A stretch of 64,000 nucleotides of DNA from Dyella nitratireducens. GTDB lineage: Bacteria > Pseudomonadota > Gammaproteobacteria > Xanthomonadales > Rhodanobacteraceae. Position 1 is the first letter of the stretch. Every line of letters begins with the position of its first letter. The notes under the pieces are model-generated. The model saw only the letters and a list, made by a program, of their open reading frames with translations. It was not told where the DNA came from and searched no databases. Positions 28,472 through 36,595 of the stretch are shown here, in pieces. The stretch spans positions 2,390,943-2,454,942 of the forward strand of contig NZ_BMJA01000001.1 of assembly GCF_014642835.1 (NCBI RefSeq). Direction: 5' to 3'. Made by a program: the position numbers and the translations under genes.

Positions 28472-29272
28472 GTGGCCCCTGAAGACCTTCCCAACATTGT
28501 CAGCGATGTCTTGGACATGCCCAATCACGAAAAGCTGATGCTGCCGGCGGCTTCGGCGCATCCACCGCGGATATTGATTTTGTACGGCTCGCTGCGGCCG
28601 CAGTCCTTCAGCCGCAAACTGGCGCTGGAGGCCGGGCGCATACTGCGTCAGTTCGGCGCCGAAACACGTGTGTTCGATCCCCACGACTTGCCGATGCTCG
28701 ATAGTGTTCCGGCCACCCACTCCAAAGTGCAGGAGCTGCGCTCTCTCTCGCTATGGTCCGAGGGCCAGGTGTGGGTCAGTCCGGAGCGGCATGGTGCCGT
28801 GACTGGTGTCTTCAAAAACCAGATCGACTGGTTGCCGCTGGAGGAGGGCAGTGTGCGCCCGACTCAAGGCCGGACGCTGGCCGTCATGCAAGTTTGCGGT
28901 GGGTCGCAGTCGTTCAACGTGGTCAACACGCTACGTGTACTCGGTCGTTGGATGCGCATGGTGACGATCCCCAATCAATCGTCGGTGCCCAAAGCTTGGC
29001 AGGAATTCGATGACCAGGGCCGCATGAAACCGTCTGCGTACTACGATCGCGTTGTTGACGTCATGGAAGAACTCGTCAAGTTCACCTTGATGGTGCGTGA
29101 CCGCTCGGACTACCTGGTCAGCCGCTATAGCGAGCGCAAAGGCGCGGCGGAAGCCGTGGCACTGTCGTCGTCGGCTGGCGTAACCGAGAACTCTGCGGTC
29201 GCCACCGCCATGCCAAGTATTCCGCAGCCCCAAACGGCATGCTGCGGCACCAACACAAGAGCCTGTTCATGA
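28472..29272 (+). CDS. arsH: ArsH-type NADPH-dependent FMN reductase
   Basis: 266 residues from a GTG; an in-frame ATG at 28517 is an alternative. The flavodoxin-like segment [28 protein letters not shown] and the [21 protein letters not shown] stretch are diagnostic for ArsH. ArsH enzymes oxidise trivalent organoarsenicals. The C-terminal 40 residues are divergent and include [11 protein letters not shown]. It overlaps the next arsC by four bases. Confidence 0.9.
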   Translation: MAPEDLPNIVSDVLDMPNHEKLMLPAASAHPPRILILYGSLRPQSFSRKLALEAGRILRQFGAETRVFDPHDLPMLDSVPATHSKVQELRSLSLWSEGQVWVSPERHGAVTGVFKNQIDWLPLEEGSVRPTQGRTLAVMQVCGGSQSFNVVNTLRVLGRWMRMVTIPNQSSVPKAWQEFDDQGRMKPSAYYDRVVDVMEELVKFTLMVRDRSDYLVSRYSERKGAAEAVALSSSAGVTENSAVATAMPSIPQPQTACCGTNTRACS

Positions 29273-29706
29273 CGACACACGACACGTTTCCCGTCACGAT
29301 CTATCACAACCCCGATTGCGGCACGTCACGCAATACGTTGGCGCTGATTCGTCACGCAGGTATTGAGCCGACCATCATCGAGTACCTGAAAACGCCGCCG
29401 ACGCGGGAGGTGCTGGTTCGTCTGATCGCCGAAGCCATGTTGCATCCGCGCGAGGCGGTACGTGAGAAGGGAACGCCATTTGCGGAACTAGGCTTGGGCG
29501 AACCGGGGATTACCGATGAGATGTTGATGGATGCCATGCTCGCGCATCCCATTCTCATCAATCGACCGTTCGTGGTGACACCCCATGGAACGCGGCTATG
29601 TCGCCCTTCAGAGGTCGTGCTGGATATCTTGCCGCCAGTAACCGCGCCCTTCACGAAAGAAGACGGTGAAGTCGTCATCGACAACCAAGGGCGCCGGGTG
29701 CGCTAA
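29269..29706 (+). CDS. arsC: Glutaredoxin-dependent arsenate reductase (ArsC, ArsC/Spx family)
   Basis: 145 residues from an ATG overlapping the arsH stop. The active site [12 protein letters not shown] is near residue 15, with arginines in [13 protein letters not shown] matching the arsenate-binding set. It is unrelated in fold to the thioredoxin-type ArsC at 27808, so the cluster carries both kinds of arsenate reductase. A stretch of 128 bases with no gene follows. Confidence 0.92.
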   Translation: MTTHDTFPVTIYHNPDCGTSRNTLALIRHAGIEPTIIEYLKTPPTREVLVRLIAEAMLHPREAVREKGTPFAELGLGEPGITDEMLMDAMLAHPILINRPFVVTPHGTRLCRPSEVVLDILPPVTAPFTKEDGEVVIDNQGRRVR

Positions 29707-29834
29707 GCGTTAGGCACTTCGGCGCTGAGCATGCTGTTGGCTGATTTTGCCCGTGCTATGTCGCGATGCCGTACTGGTTCAGATCATGGAAGTTGATTTG
29801 ATCCCGCGTTCGACTTCGCAAGGCCGTACATCGG

Positions 29835-30425
29835 TCACTGCCCTTTCTTGAACAGATCCTGGAAGATCAGGGGCCCCCAGATCCCGTCCCGCGCCTGCAC
29901 GAGCAGACCACCTTCCGCGATCTTGCCGAGATTGACCGGCGCATAGCCAAGCTGCTCGACCAGGGCGGCGACCGTTGCGGCTGCGCTTTCATCATCGCTC
30001 GACAGGAATACAACCCGTCGCCCGCCGTTGATGGCGGGGTCCTCCGCGAGAACGCGGGCAGGCAGATGGTTAAACGCCTTGACCAGTTGAGCGCCGGGCA
30101 GGGTCTGGGCTATGACCGAAGAGGAAGGAACGCCGCCCAGATCTTCGAGACTGTTCGTCACGTCAATCACGATCTTGTCCTTCCAACTTGCTCGCGCCTT
30201 CGCAACCTCTCGGTGCTGCCAGTAAGGGACAGCCAGCATGACGATGTCGGCGTCGAGCGCCTCCTTCAAGGTCTTGGGAACGACCATCGGGCCTATCGCG
30301 TTTGCCTGCGGCGCGAGCGCTTCAGGCGGATGCCTGCTCGCTACCGTCACGTCGATACCCTTGCGGGCGAACATGCGGGCCAGCGCCTGGCCGACCGCGC
30401 CGAAACCTACAATTGCGTAGCTCAT
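29835..30425 (-). CDS. NADPH-dependent F420 reductase-like/NAD(P)-binding oxidoreductase
   Basis: 196 residues from the ATG at 30425, with GGAAAA upstream. It starts SYAIVGFGAVGQALARMFARKG, a Rossmann site. VTVASRHPPEAL and LVKAFNHLPARVL follow, as in the F420-dependent NADP reductase-like family (PF03807). F420 itself is unlikely in this group, so the natural cofactor is probably NADP. It lies downstream of the SDR gene and probably shares its operon and TetR control. Confidence 0.83.
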   Translation of the reverse strand: MSYAIVGFGAVGQALARMFARKGIDVTVASRHPPEALAPQANAIGPMVVPKTLKEALDADIVMLAVPYWQHREVAKARASWKDKIVIDVTNSLEDLGGVPSSSVIAQTLPGAQLVKAFNHLPARVLAEDPAINGGRRVVFLSSDDESAAATVAALVEQLGYAPVNLGKIAEGGLLVQARDGIWGPLIFQDLFKKGQ

Positions 30426-30527
30426 GTTGCTTTTCCGATCGGTGTTGAAGTGGGTTGCCCAGCATGCTCCAGGTGTGACAAGCGTCTTCCCGGAATGCCA
30501 GGCATCCACACGCTTTTCAGCGTGATG

Positions 30528-31262
30528 TCAGATAGCCGAGAAGCCGCCATCGACAGACAACTCCACCCCGTTCACGAAACTCGAATCGTCTGAAGCAAGA
30601 AACAGCGCGGCCGTCGCAATTTCCTCAGGACGCCCCATCTTTCCCCGCGGGATCAGGGATTCGAACATCTGCTTCGCCTCCTCGGTGAGAACTTGGTCCT
30701 GCATCGGTGTGGCGATCGGTCCAGGGCTCAGCACGTTTACCCGGATATTCCGGCCCTTCAGTTCGTTGAGCCAGGTGCGTGCGAATGAGCGCAACGCCGC
30801 CTTGCTCGCCGCATACACGCCGTAACCGGGAAAGCCTTTCACCGAAGCTACCGATCCGGTCATGAAGATCGATCCGCCATCGTTGAACAGCGGTAATGCC
30901 TTTTGAACCGTAAACAGCGTGCCTCGCGCATTCAGATCGAAGGTCGCATCGAAATGCTGCTCGGTGATCTCGCCCAGTGGGACGGCTTCGCCTATGCCGG
31001 CGCTCGCGTACAGGACGTCGATCTTGCCCTTTTCCTGCTTGACCGTATCGAACAGACGGTCGAGATCGTCGAGATTGGCCGCGTCGCCGCGCACACCGGT
31101 CACGTTGCGGCCGATCAGCTTGACGGCCTCATCGAGCGCCTCCTGCCTTCGGCCCGTGATGAAAACGTAGGCACCTTCTTCAACGAACCGCTTGGCGCTC
31201 GCCAGCGCCATGCCGCTCGATCCGCCTGTGATGACGGCAACCTTACCCTCAAGCTTTCCCAT
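30528..31262 (-). CDS. Short-chain dehydrogenase/reductase
   Basis: 244 residues of classical SDR type: TGGSSGMALASAKRF for the cofactor, NAG-like YASAGIGEAVPLG, catalytic YAASK near 154 after the serine segment MTGSVASVKG, and the C-terminal FVNGVELSVDGGFSAI. It is divergent from a TetR gene, and the intergenic space carries a 48-base inverted repeat. Such SDRs are commonly induced by aldehydes or aromatic compounds; the substrate is unknown. Confidence 0.9.
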   Translation of the reverse strand: MGKLEGKVAVITGGSSGMALASAKRFVEEGAYVFITGRRQEALDEAVKLIGRNVTGVRGDAANLDDLDRLFDTVKQEKGKIDVLYASAGIGEAVPLGEITEQHFDATFDLNARGTLFTVQKALPLFNDGGSIFMTGSVASVKGFPGYGVYAASKAALRSFARTWLNELKGRNIRVNVLSPGPIATPMQDQVLTEEAKQMFESLIPRGKMGRPEEIATAALFLASDDSSFVNGVELSVDGGFSAI

Positions 31263-31328
31263 GACTTTTCACCTTTCGTCGCGTCGGACAGCGTCTTGAG
31301 TTCCTATTGGTACAAGGGCGCTGTATCT

Positions 31329-31406
31329 TGTGGATCACCGATCCACATCCTGATTCAGGACAAGCGGATCACTGATCCAAATATATGGATCAGTGATCCG
31401 CTTGTC
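31329..31406. promoter_or_regulatory. Long inverted-repeat operator for the TetR/SDR pair
   Basis: Perfect 21-base arms lie at 31359-31379 and 31386-31406, separated by AATATA. Each arm contains GGATCACTGATCC or its complement. A third box, TGTGGATCACCGATCCACA, is at 31329-31347. The cluster fills the space between the divergent SDR and TetR genes and reaches to within ten bases of the TetR ATG. Confidence 0.85.
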
Positions 31407-31416
31407 AAGGCACCCC

Positions 31417-31995
31417 ATGCGAGCCGACGCCAGAAAAAATTACAGCCATCTACTTGCCGTCGCGCGTGATGTCGTCACCGAGGATGGTGTCGATGCGTCC
31501 ATGCGCGATATCGCCCGCCGCGCCGATGTCGGGCTGGCCACACTGCTTCGTCATTTCCCGACGCGAGAAGCCTTGTTCGAGGCGTTGTTGCGTACGGGGC
31601 TGGACGCACTGACGAAGAAGGCGGGCGAGCTCGAAACGTCGACGCCACCTGACGAAGCGCTCGTGTCCTGGTTTCACGGAGGGGTGGCATTCGTCCACAG
31701 CTATCGCGGCGTTGTCGACTTGATGGCGAGCGCCCACGTGGACCCGGACTCTGCGCTTTATGCTTCATGCGCAGCGATGCACTCCGTGGGCGCGCGACTA
31801 CTGCTTCGTGCGCAGACCGAAGGAACGGCGCGTGCCGATATGAATGGGGACGACCTGTTCGCCCTGATGTCGGCACTCGGCTGGCTCGCCGGCCAACCCG
31901 CATTCGCGCCGCGGGCCGATCATCTCTTTCAGGTTATCGCGAGCGCCATCCTGACAAGCCCGTCGAGCAAGGATGACAAGAAGGCAGCGTGTTGA
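31417..31995 (+). CDS. TetR-family transcriptional regulator
   Basis: 192 residues from the ATG at 31417; a GTG at 31393 lies inside the operator and is not preferred. The helix-turn-helix reads DVVTEDGVDASMRDIARRADVGLATLLRHFPTREALFEALL. The ligand domain follows, with a PF21597-like WFHGGVAFVHSYRGVVDLMAS region. It probably represses itself and the divergent SDR/reductase genes through the GGATCA boxes. Confidence 0.9.
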   Translation: MRADARKNYSHLLAVARDVVTEDGVDASMRDIARRADVGLATLLRHFPTREALFEALLRTGLDALTKKAGELETSTPPDEALVSWFHGGVAFVHSYRGVVDLMASAHVDPDSALYASCAAMHSVGARLLLRAQTEGTARADMNGDDLFALMSALGWLAGQPAFAPRADHLFQVIASAILTSPSSKDDKKAAC

Positions 31996-32218
31996 ATCCA
32001 ATCGGCGATTGGATGCTCGATGTTTTCTTTCGGCGCATGGTGAGTGCGATGTCAGCCTGGATAGGCGCCACATTGTTGTCCGACAAGTGGTAATGGATAA
32101 ATGGATTGCCGTCGCTGCAAATGGCTATCTCTGGCGCGCATACCACTCAGGCCAATGAACTGACCAGCTTTGCCATTCATCTGACAGTGGGCAGTTCACC
32201 GCCCAAGGCCAGTCCTCG

Positions 32219-32572
32219 CTACGAAAAGCGGACCACTACAGTAACTACAATGAGAGCCGAGAAGATCAGCGCCGGGGCGAGATGCGCGAACGGTTCCCGG
32301 TTTCTTAGCAACGTGACGAGCGCGCCGATCATGATCGCGCCGGCCAGCGTTAGGCCCAAGACTCTGGTTTGCTGCTCAAGAAGAAGTGCTGCACTGAGCA
32401 GTTCGAGAGCACCACAGAGCAACTGAAACCACGCCGGATAACCCCAGCGTGCGAAGTCTCGCTTCGGCGCGCCGCGTCTGGCGAGATTGACTACCCCGGC
32501 AACCGCGAACAGAGCTGCTACGATCACCGCAAGAATTGATTCGAACGACGCACTGTTCCACGCCATCATCAT
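32219..32572 (-). CDS. DoxX-like small membrane protein
   Basis: 117 residues from the first of three tandem ATGs (32572), with AAGGGA upstream. It has four hydrophobic helices. NLARRGAPKRDFARWGYPAWFQLLCGALELLSAALLL fits the DoxX-like family. The start overlaps the stop of the epimerase gene, so the two are cotranscribed. Its function in redox or quinone chemistry is unclear. Confidence 0.8.
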   Translation of the reverse strand: MMMAWNSASFESILAVIVAALFAVAGVVNLARRGAPKRDFARWGYPAWFQLLCGALELLSAALLLEQQTRVLGLTLAGAIMIGALVTLLRNREPFAHLAPALIFSALIVVTVVVRFS

Positions 32573-33492
32573 GTTCCCTTGATGTGCTGAAAGTGGTTTT
32601 GCGCAGAGAGGTCCGCAATCAGGCCGGGGCCATGGGGTTCCCACGCAAGCACTCGCCGGGCATGCTGGCCGCTTACTGTCTGGTCGAGCGCCAGCGCATC
32701 AGCGAACGGTCCCAGCGATTGGCGAGCATCGTCGAGTGGCCAGGGTTCGACGCGGTCGGCGCCAATCGAGGCCCGAATTGCTTCACCCATATCGGCGACG
32801 GCAACGGCATCTTCCGCGACCACATTGAAGATCTGTCCTGTCACTTGACCGTCCCCGCTTACTGCCCGCTCCATCGCGCTCAGGTAAGCCGTCGCGAGAT
32901 CATCGACGTGCACGGCAGGCCAGTGATTGCGACCATCGCCGACGACTCGCACGCTGCCGGTTTGACGCGCCATGCCGGCAAGCATGCCGAAGACGCCGCC
33001 GCCGTAGCCGTGCACCATCGCCGGCCTGAGGATCACGGTGGCTATCGAACGGCTTGTTGCTAACGCCAGCACCTGCTGCTCCACCGCGGGCCGCCAGGCG
33101 ATGAGCGGCGTCGGATTCAGCGGCGATGTTTCCGTGGCGGGCCTTCCCTGCGTATTGCCATAGACCCAGGTGCCGGACGTGTAGACAAACGCCGCGCCCG
33201 GACGCAAATGCGAAAGCATCGCTACCGCCGCCGCCTCATCAGCCGCAGCGGCGGAAGCGTCGGCGGTCGACGCGGTGTGCACCACGCCATCCGCGGCACC
33301 GGCCGTCGCAGCGAAAGACTGTGGCTCCCGCAGGTCGCCGGCATGCAGTTTCACGCCGAGACGTGCCAGCTCGCTGGCGGCCGCCGACCCGTCCTGGCGC
33401 ACCAGCGCCGTTACCTGATGGCCGAGACTGATGGCCTTGCGCGCAACCGCGTGCCCGATGTAGCCGGTACCACCTGTCATGAATAGTTTCAA
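32569..33492 (-). CDS. NAD-dependent epimerase/dehydratase (extended SDR-like), TTG start
   Basis: 307 residues from a TTG at 33492 with GGGAG at ideal spacing; the first ATG (33480) would cut into the KLFMTGGTGYIGHAV Rossmann segment. Other features are VYTSGTWVYGNTQGRPATETSP and the LRPAMVHGYGGGVFGM stretch. The usual YxxxK is not clear: the region has WRPAVEQQV, so catalysis may differ. It is divergent from a TetR gene across a long inverted repeat. Confidence 0.83.
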   Translation of the reverse strand: MKLFMTGGTGYIGHAVARKAISLGHQVTALVRQDGSAAASELARLGVKLHAGDLREPQSFAATAGAADGVVHTASTADASAAAADEAAAVAMLSHLRPGAAFVYTSGTWVYGNTQGRPATETSPLNPTPLIAWRPAVEQQVLALATSRSIATVILRPAMVHGYGGGVFGMLAGMARQTGSVRVVGDGRNHWPAVHVDDLATAYLSAMERAVSGDGQVTGQIFNVVAEDAVAVADMGEAIRASIGADRVEPWPLDDARQSLGPFADALALDQTVSGQHARRVLAWEPHGPGLIADLSAQNHFQHIKGT

Positions 33493-33520
33493 AGCGTTCT
33501 CCCAGCGATGGCTCGCGAAA

Positions 33521-33587
33521 TAGATTGGCCGAAACGAGACCAATAAGTCTCGTTTCGGCCAATCTAAACGAGACTGGTAAGTCTTGT
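33521..33587. promoter_or_regulatory. Long inverted-repeat operator for the TetR/epimerase pair
   Basis: Perfect 20-base arms lie at 33521-33540 (TAGATTGGCCGAAACGAGAC) and 33547-33566, separated by CAATAA. A second, weaker box at 33568-33587 has ACGAGACT and AGTCTTGT around GGTA. It lies between the divergent epimerase and TetR genes. Confidence 0.85.
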
Positions 33588-33618
33588 CAACCATGCAGCG
33601 ATCTGTTAATTACCCCCT

Positions 33619-34224
33619 ATGGACGCTTCCTTTCCCCTCGGTCTGAGCCCGCTGCAACGCCGCAAGCGGTCTGCCATCCTCGACGGCGCGAAAACGGTTT
33701 TCTTACGCCAGAGTTTTGCTCTGGCGAGGATGGACGATGTCGCTGCCGCCGCTGGCGTCGGCAAACAAACGGTCTACCGCCACTTCAAATCGAAGGAGGC
33801 GCTCTTCGTGGGTCTGGTGATGTCGATGTGCGCTGAGGTGGGCGCGCTTCTTGCTAACCCTCAGCGCGAGCCATCCGATGACTCACCGGAGGCCGAGTTG
33901 CACGCATTGGGATCGTTGCTGGCGCAAATCCTTATTGCGCCGGATGTCCTGCGGCTTTACCGAGCCATCGTTGCTGAGGCCGAGCGTCTGCCGGAACTCG
34001 GCCAGGTGTTTTATGAAAATGGCGCAAAGGTCGTGCGTGCCATCGCCGCCAACATTCTGCGAAAGCGCTTTGACGAATCGACGGCTGCCTTGCGGGCAGC
34101 GACATTCATCAATCTGGTGCTGGGCGATGCGTATCTGGAACTGTCCATTGGCTATGCGGTGCCTGATGTTGAAGCGCGCTTTGCGCTGCAGATTGATGAG
34201 GCCGTGGCGGCGGCACTTCGCTAA
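33619..34224 (+). CDS. TetR/AcrR-family transcriptional regulator
   Basis: 201 residues. The N-terminal domain reads RRKRSAILDGAKTVFLRQSFALARMDDVAAAAGVGKQTVYRHFKSKEALF. The C-terminal domain resembles the AcrR/YerO type, with LLAQILIAPDVLRLYRAIVAEAERLPELGQVFYENG. It probably represses itself and the divergent epimerase-DoxX operon through the 46-base inverted repeat. Confidence 0.9.
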   Translation: MDASFPLGLSPLQRRKRSAILDGAKTVFLRQSFALARMDDVAAAAGVGKQTVYRHFKSKEALFVGLVMSMCAEVGALLANPQREPSDDSPEAELHALGSLLAQILIAPDVLRLYRAIVAEAERLPELGQVFYENGAKVVRAIAANILRKRFDESTAALRAATFINLVLGDAYLELSIGYAVPDVEARFALQIDEAVAAALR

Positions 34225-34550
34225 GGAGCGCCTGGCATGCCGTTCATTCGTCCCAGGCATTCGGAGAATGGAACTGCTGTCTGGCGACAGGATTGTCTGT
34301 TCGCGACAGCGTTAAGCATTCCCGATAACAGACTGGACAGAACTCCATAGTCTGTACCCCCCTGGAACAGGCGGCGAAAGAGCGCCACCTTTTCAGCCGT
34401 GTTGAGTTTCGTTGACTCCGTTTCTCCAAGGATGGTTGGTGAAGGCCCCGGCATCGGCGACAGACGCCATTCGATGCCGTGTGCTTCCAACAGCGCAACA
34501 AGCCGTGCGTTTTCCGCTTGAAGAGTGGTCAGAGAGATATTGTTCGCCAT
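34221..34550 (-). pseudogene. N-terminal remnant of a TOTE conflict-system primase/helicase protein
   Basis: From the ATG at 34550 the frame reads LQAENARLVALLEAHGIEWRL, then LNTAEKVALFRRLFQGGTD. The second segment matches the start of the archaeo-eukaryotic primase domain of TOTE conflict-system proteins (ALFRRLFRGRTD is typical, recalled from the family). After about 80 codons the similarity ends and the frame closes near the TetR stop. The parent protein is many hundreds of residues long, so this is a deletion remnant. Confidence 0.6.
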
Positions 34551-34774
34551 ACAAAGTACTTTTCTGACATCCCTCATCTCAGCACAAGAAGTCTACTGGC
34601 CCTGAGATTTCCCGCGTCTCTGCTTAGAACCGGACCTGGTCCATCAGGCGGCCAATTGCACGGCGGCGCCACGTCAACTGCACACGAAGGCCAGCCTGCG
34701 TAGGCCGGAAAAGCCCGGCCGGACGGCTCACCATAGGAATGCCTATTTGGACGATTTACAGCGGATTTGTGATA
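34551..34774. other. Intergenic stretch between TOTE remnant and toxin-antitoxin pair
   Basis: With the remnant this makes about 590 bases without an intact gene. No further protein family, RNA gene or terminal repeat is seen. It is probably degraded accessory DNA. Confidence 0.5.
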
Positions 34775-34797
34775 GACTTAGTTCATTAAACTAAGTC
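34775..34797 (+). promoter_or_regulatory. Toxin-antitoxin operator
   Basis: GACTTAGTT and AACTAAGTC are 9-base inverted arms around CATTA, 14 bases before the antitoxin ATG. The position fits autoregulation by the Phd-type antitoxin. Confidence 0.7.
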
Positions 34798-34810
34798 AAG
34801 CGAGGACGCC

Positions 34811-35056
34811 ATGCAGACCTACAATATCCACGATGCAAAAACCCAGCTATCGCGGCTGGTGGACCAGGCTGCGAAGGGTGAGTCGTTCGTGATTGCCAAG
34901 GCTGGCAAGCCGATGGTTAAGGTCATCGCCCTGAATGCCCCAGAGCCATCGCAGGTCAAGCGGTTTGGTTTCATGGCCGGGCAGATCAGCGTGCCGGACG
35001 ATTTTGACAAGATGGGCGCGGCAGACATCGAGAAGATGTTTGAAGGTGACGCATGA
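34811..35056 (+). CDS. Phd/YefM-family antitoxin
   Basis: 81 residues. MQTYNIHDAKTQLSRLVDQAAKGESFVIAKAGKPMVKVIAL is the typical prevent-host-death DNA-binding fold. The C-terminus, with DFDKMGAADIEKMF, is the usual toxin-neutralising segment. Its stop overlaps the toxin start by four bases. It should bind the palindrome at 34775-34797. Confidence 0.93.
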   Translation: MQTYNIHDAKTQLSRLVDQAAKGESFVIAKAGKPMVKVIALNAPEPSQVKRFGFMAGQISVPDDFDKMGAADIEKMFEGDA

Positions 35057-35439
35057 AGCTGCTGCTGGACACACATCTGCTGCTGTGGGCGGCAGAAGGC
35101 ATTGAGCGGCTCCCGCCGGAGGCCCAGGCATTGATGAGCGACCCCGACAATGAGCTGTTCTTCAGCGTCGCCAGCCTGTGGGAAATTGTTATCAAGCGCG
35201 GCTTGGGGCGCTCGGATTTCAAGGTTGATGCTCGGGTGTTGCGTCGTAGCTTGCTGGACAACGGCTATAGCGAGTTGTCGATCCTCAGTGAGCACGCGGT
35301 GGCAATCGACGCTTTGCCCCCGATCCATAAAGACCCGTTCGATCGTCTATTGGTAGCGCAAGCCACGGTGGAGGGCATCACACTGCTGACGGCGGACGTG
35401 AATGTAGCGACCTATCCTGGCCCCGTAAGGCGGGTGTGA
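35053..35439 (+). CDS. PIN-domain RNase toxin
   Basis: 128 residues. The acidic metal site is visible as D6 in LLLDTHLLLW, the E in LWEIVIKRGLGR, D in KDPFDRLLVAQA and the later TADVN. This is the PIN family paired with Phd-type antitoxins, similar to VapC. All active-site residues seem intact, so the toxin is probably functional. Confidence 0.93.
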   Translation: MKLLLDTHLLLWAAEGIERLPPEAQALMSDPDNELFFSVASLWEIVIKRGLGRSDFKVDARVLRRSLLDNGYSELSILSEHAVAIDALPPIHKDPFDRLLVAQATVEGITLLTADVNVATYPGPVRRV

Positions 35440-35560
35440 ATGCCGTAGTTTTGTACAACGTGCACAAACTATGGCTTTGCTGTCGAATAATCAGGCCAAG
35501 CCTGTTCCTTTGTCCCAATAAGCATTTGCACCAACCGGGCGCATTGTCCATGATGGTGCA

Positions 35561-36595
35561 ATGAGCGAGCGTCAGGCCCAAAGCTGGGTGGAGCAGATGT
35601 CGACCGGGTTGGCGGTGGTCGATGGGGGTTTGCGTGTGTTGTGGATCAATCCGGCGCTGGCGGAATTGCTGGGGCTGGGTTTGCGGCACGCGCAGGGGCA
35701 GCCGTTGCAGGGGTTGCTGCCGGACGCGGGGGTGGCGGAGCAGGCGGCGCGGAGTTTGGCGGAACAGCGGTCGGTGCAATGCCGCGGGGTCTTGTTGCCG
35801 AGCGTGACGGGTAGTCAGCGGGTGGATGTGACCCTGCAGCCCGTGGAAAAGGGCGAGCTGCTGGTGGAGGTGCATGTGCTGGCGGAGCTGCCGTCCACGG
35901 TGTCGCCGCTGTCGGCTACGTTGCGTGGTTTTGCGCATGAAGTGAAGAACCCCCTGGCAGGTTTGCGCGGCGCGGCGCAATTACTGCAGCGGCGGTTGGA
36001 TGATCCGGACATGCAGTCGCTGGCGGGCATGGTGATCAAGGAGGCGGATCGGCTCGCTGAGTTGGCGAATCGGCTGCTGCGTCATGACGGTGCGCCGCAC
36101 CTGGCTCCCGTGAATCTGCATCAATTGATGGAGCGTGTCGCGGAATTGATTCGCGCAGAACCGAAACCGCCGCGCTTGCGTCCCGACTACGACCCCAGCT
36201 TGCCGGATGTGGAGGGTGATGCCGATCGCTTGCAACAGGTGTTGCTCAATCTGGCGCGCAATGCGATCGAGGCCGGAGCGAAGACGCTGACGTTGCGCAG
36301 CCGTGTCGAGCATGGCGTGCGTCTGGGCGAGCGCATGTTTCGCAGCGCGTTGCGGCTGGATGTGATGGATGATGGCCCGGGTGTGCCGCCTGCCTTGCGC
36401 GATACCTTGTTCGAGCCGTTGGTGTCAGGACATGTGGACGGCACCGGCCTGGGTCTGGCGTTGTCGCGCGAAATCGCACACGAGCATGGCGGCGAATTGC
36501 GCTTTGTCAGCCGCCGCGGCGAAACCGTCTTCTCACTTTATCTACCATTGCCGCCGCGAATAGGCGTTGCAACGACGGGGCGCACGCATGGCTAA
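35561..36595 (+). CDS. glnL: Nitrogen regulation sensor histidine kinase NtrB (GlnL)
   Basis: 344 residues. An N-terminal PAS-like region (GLAVVDGGLRVLWINPALAELLGL) precedes the phosphoacceptor histidine in GFAHEVKNPLAGLRGAAQLL. The ATPase domain has NLARNAIEAGAKTL (N box), DDGPGVPP (G1) and GTGLGLALSREIAHEHGG (G2). In the family it phosphorylates NtrC according to PII state. It overlaps ntrC by eight bases. Confidence 0.92.
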   Translation: MSERQAQSWVEQMSTGLAVVDGGLRVLWINPALAELLGLGLRHAQGQPLQGLLPDAGVAEQAARSLAEQRSVQCRGVLLPSVTGSQRVDVTLQPVEKGELLVEVHVLAELPSTVSPLSATLRGFAHEVKNPLAGLRGAAQLLQRRLDDPDMQSLAGMVIKEADRLAELANRLLRHDGAPHLAPVNLHQLMERVAELIRAEPKPPRLRPDYDPSLPDVEGDADRLQQVLLNLARNAIEAGAKTLTLRSRVEHGVRLGERMFRSALRLDVMDDGPGVPPALRDTLFEPLVSGHVDGTGLGLALSREIAHEHGGELRFVSRRGETVFSLYLPLPPRIGVATTGRTHG

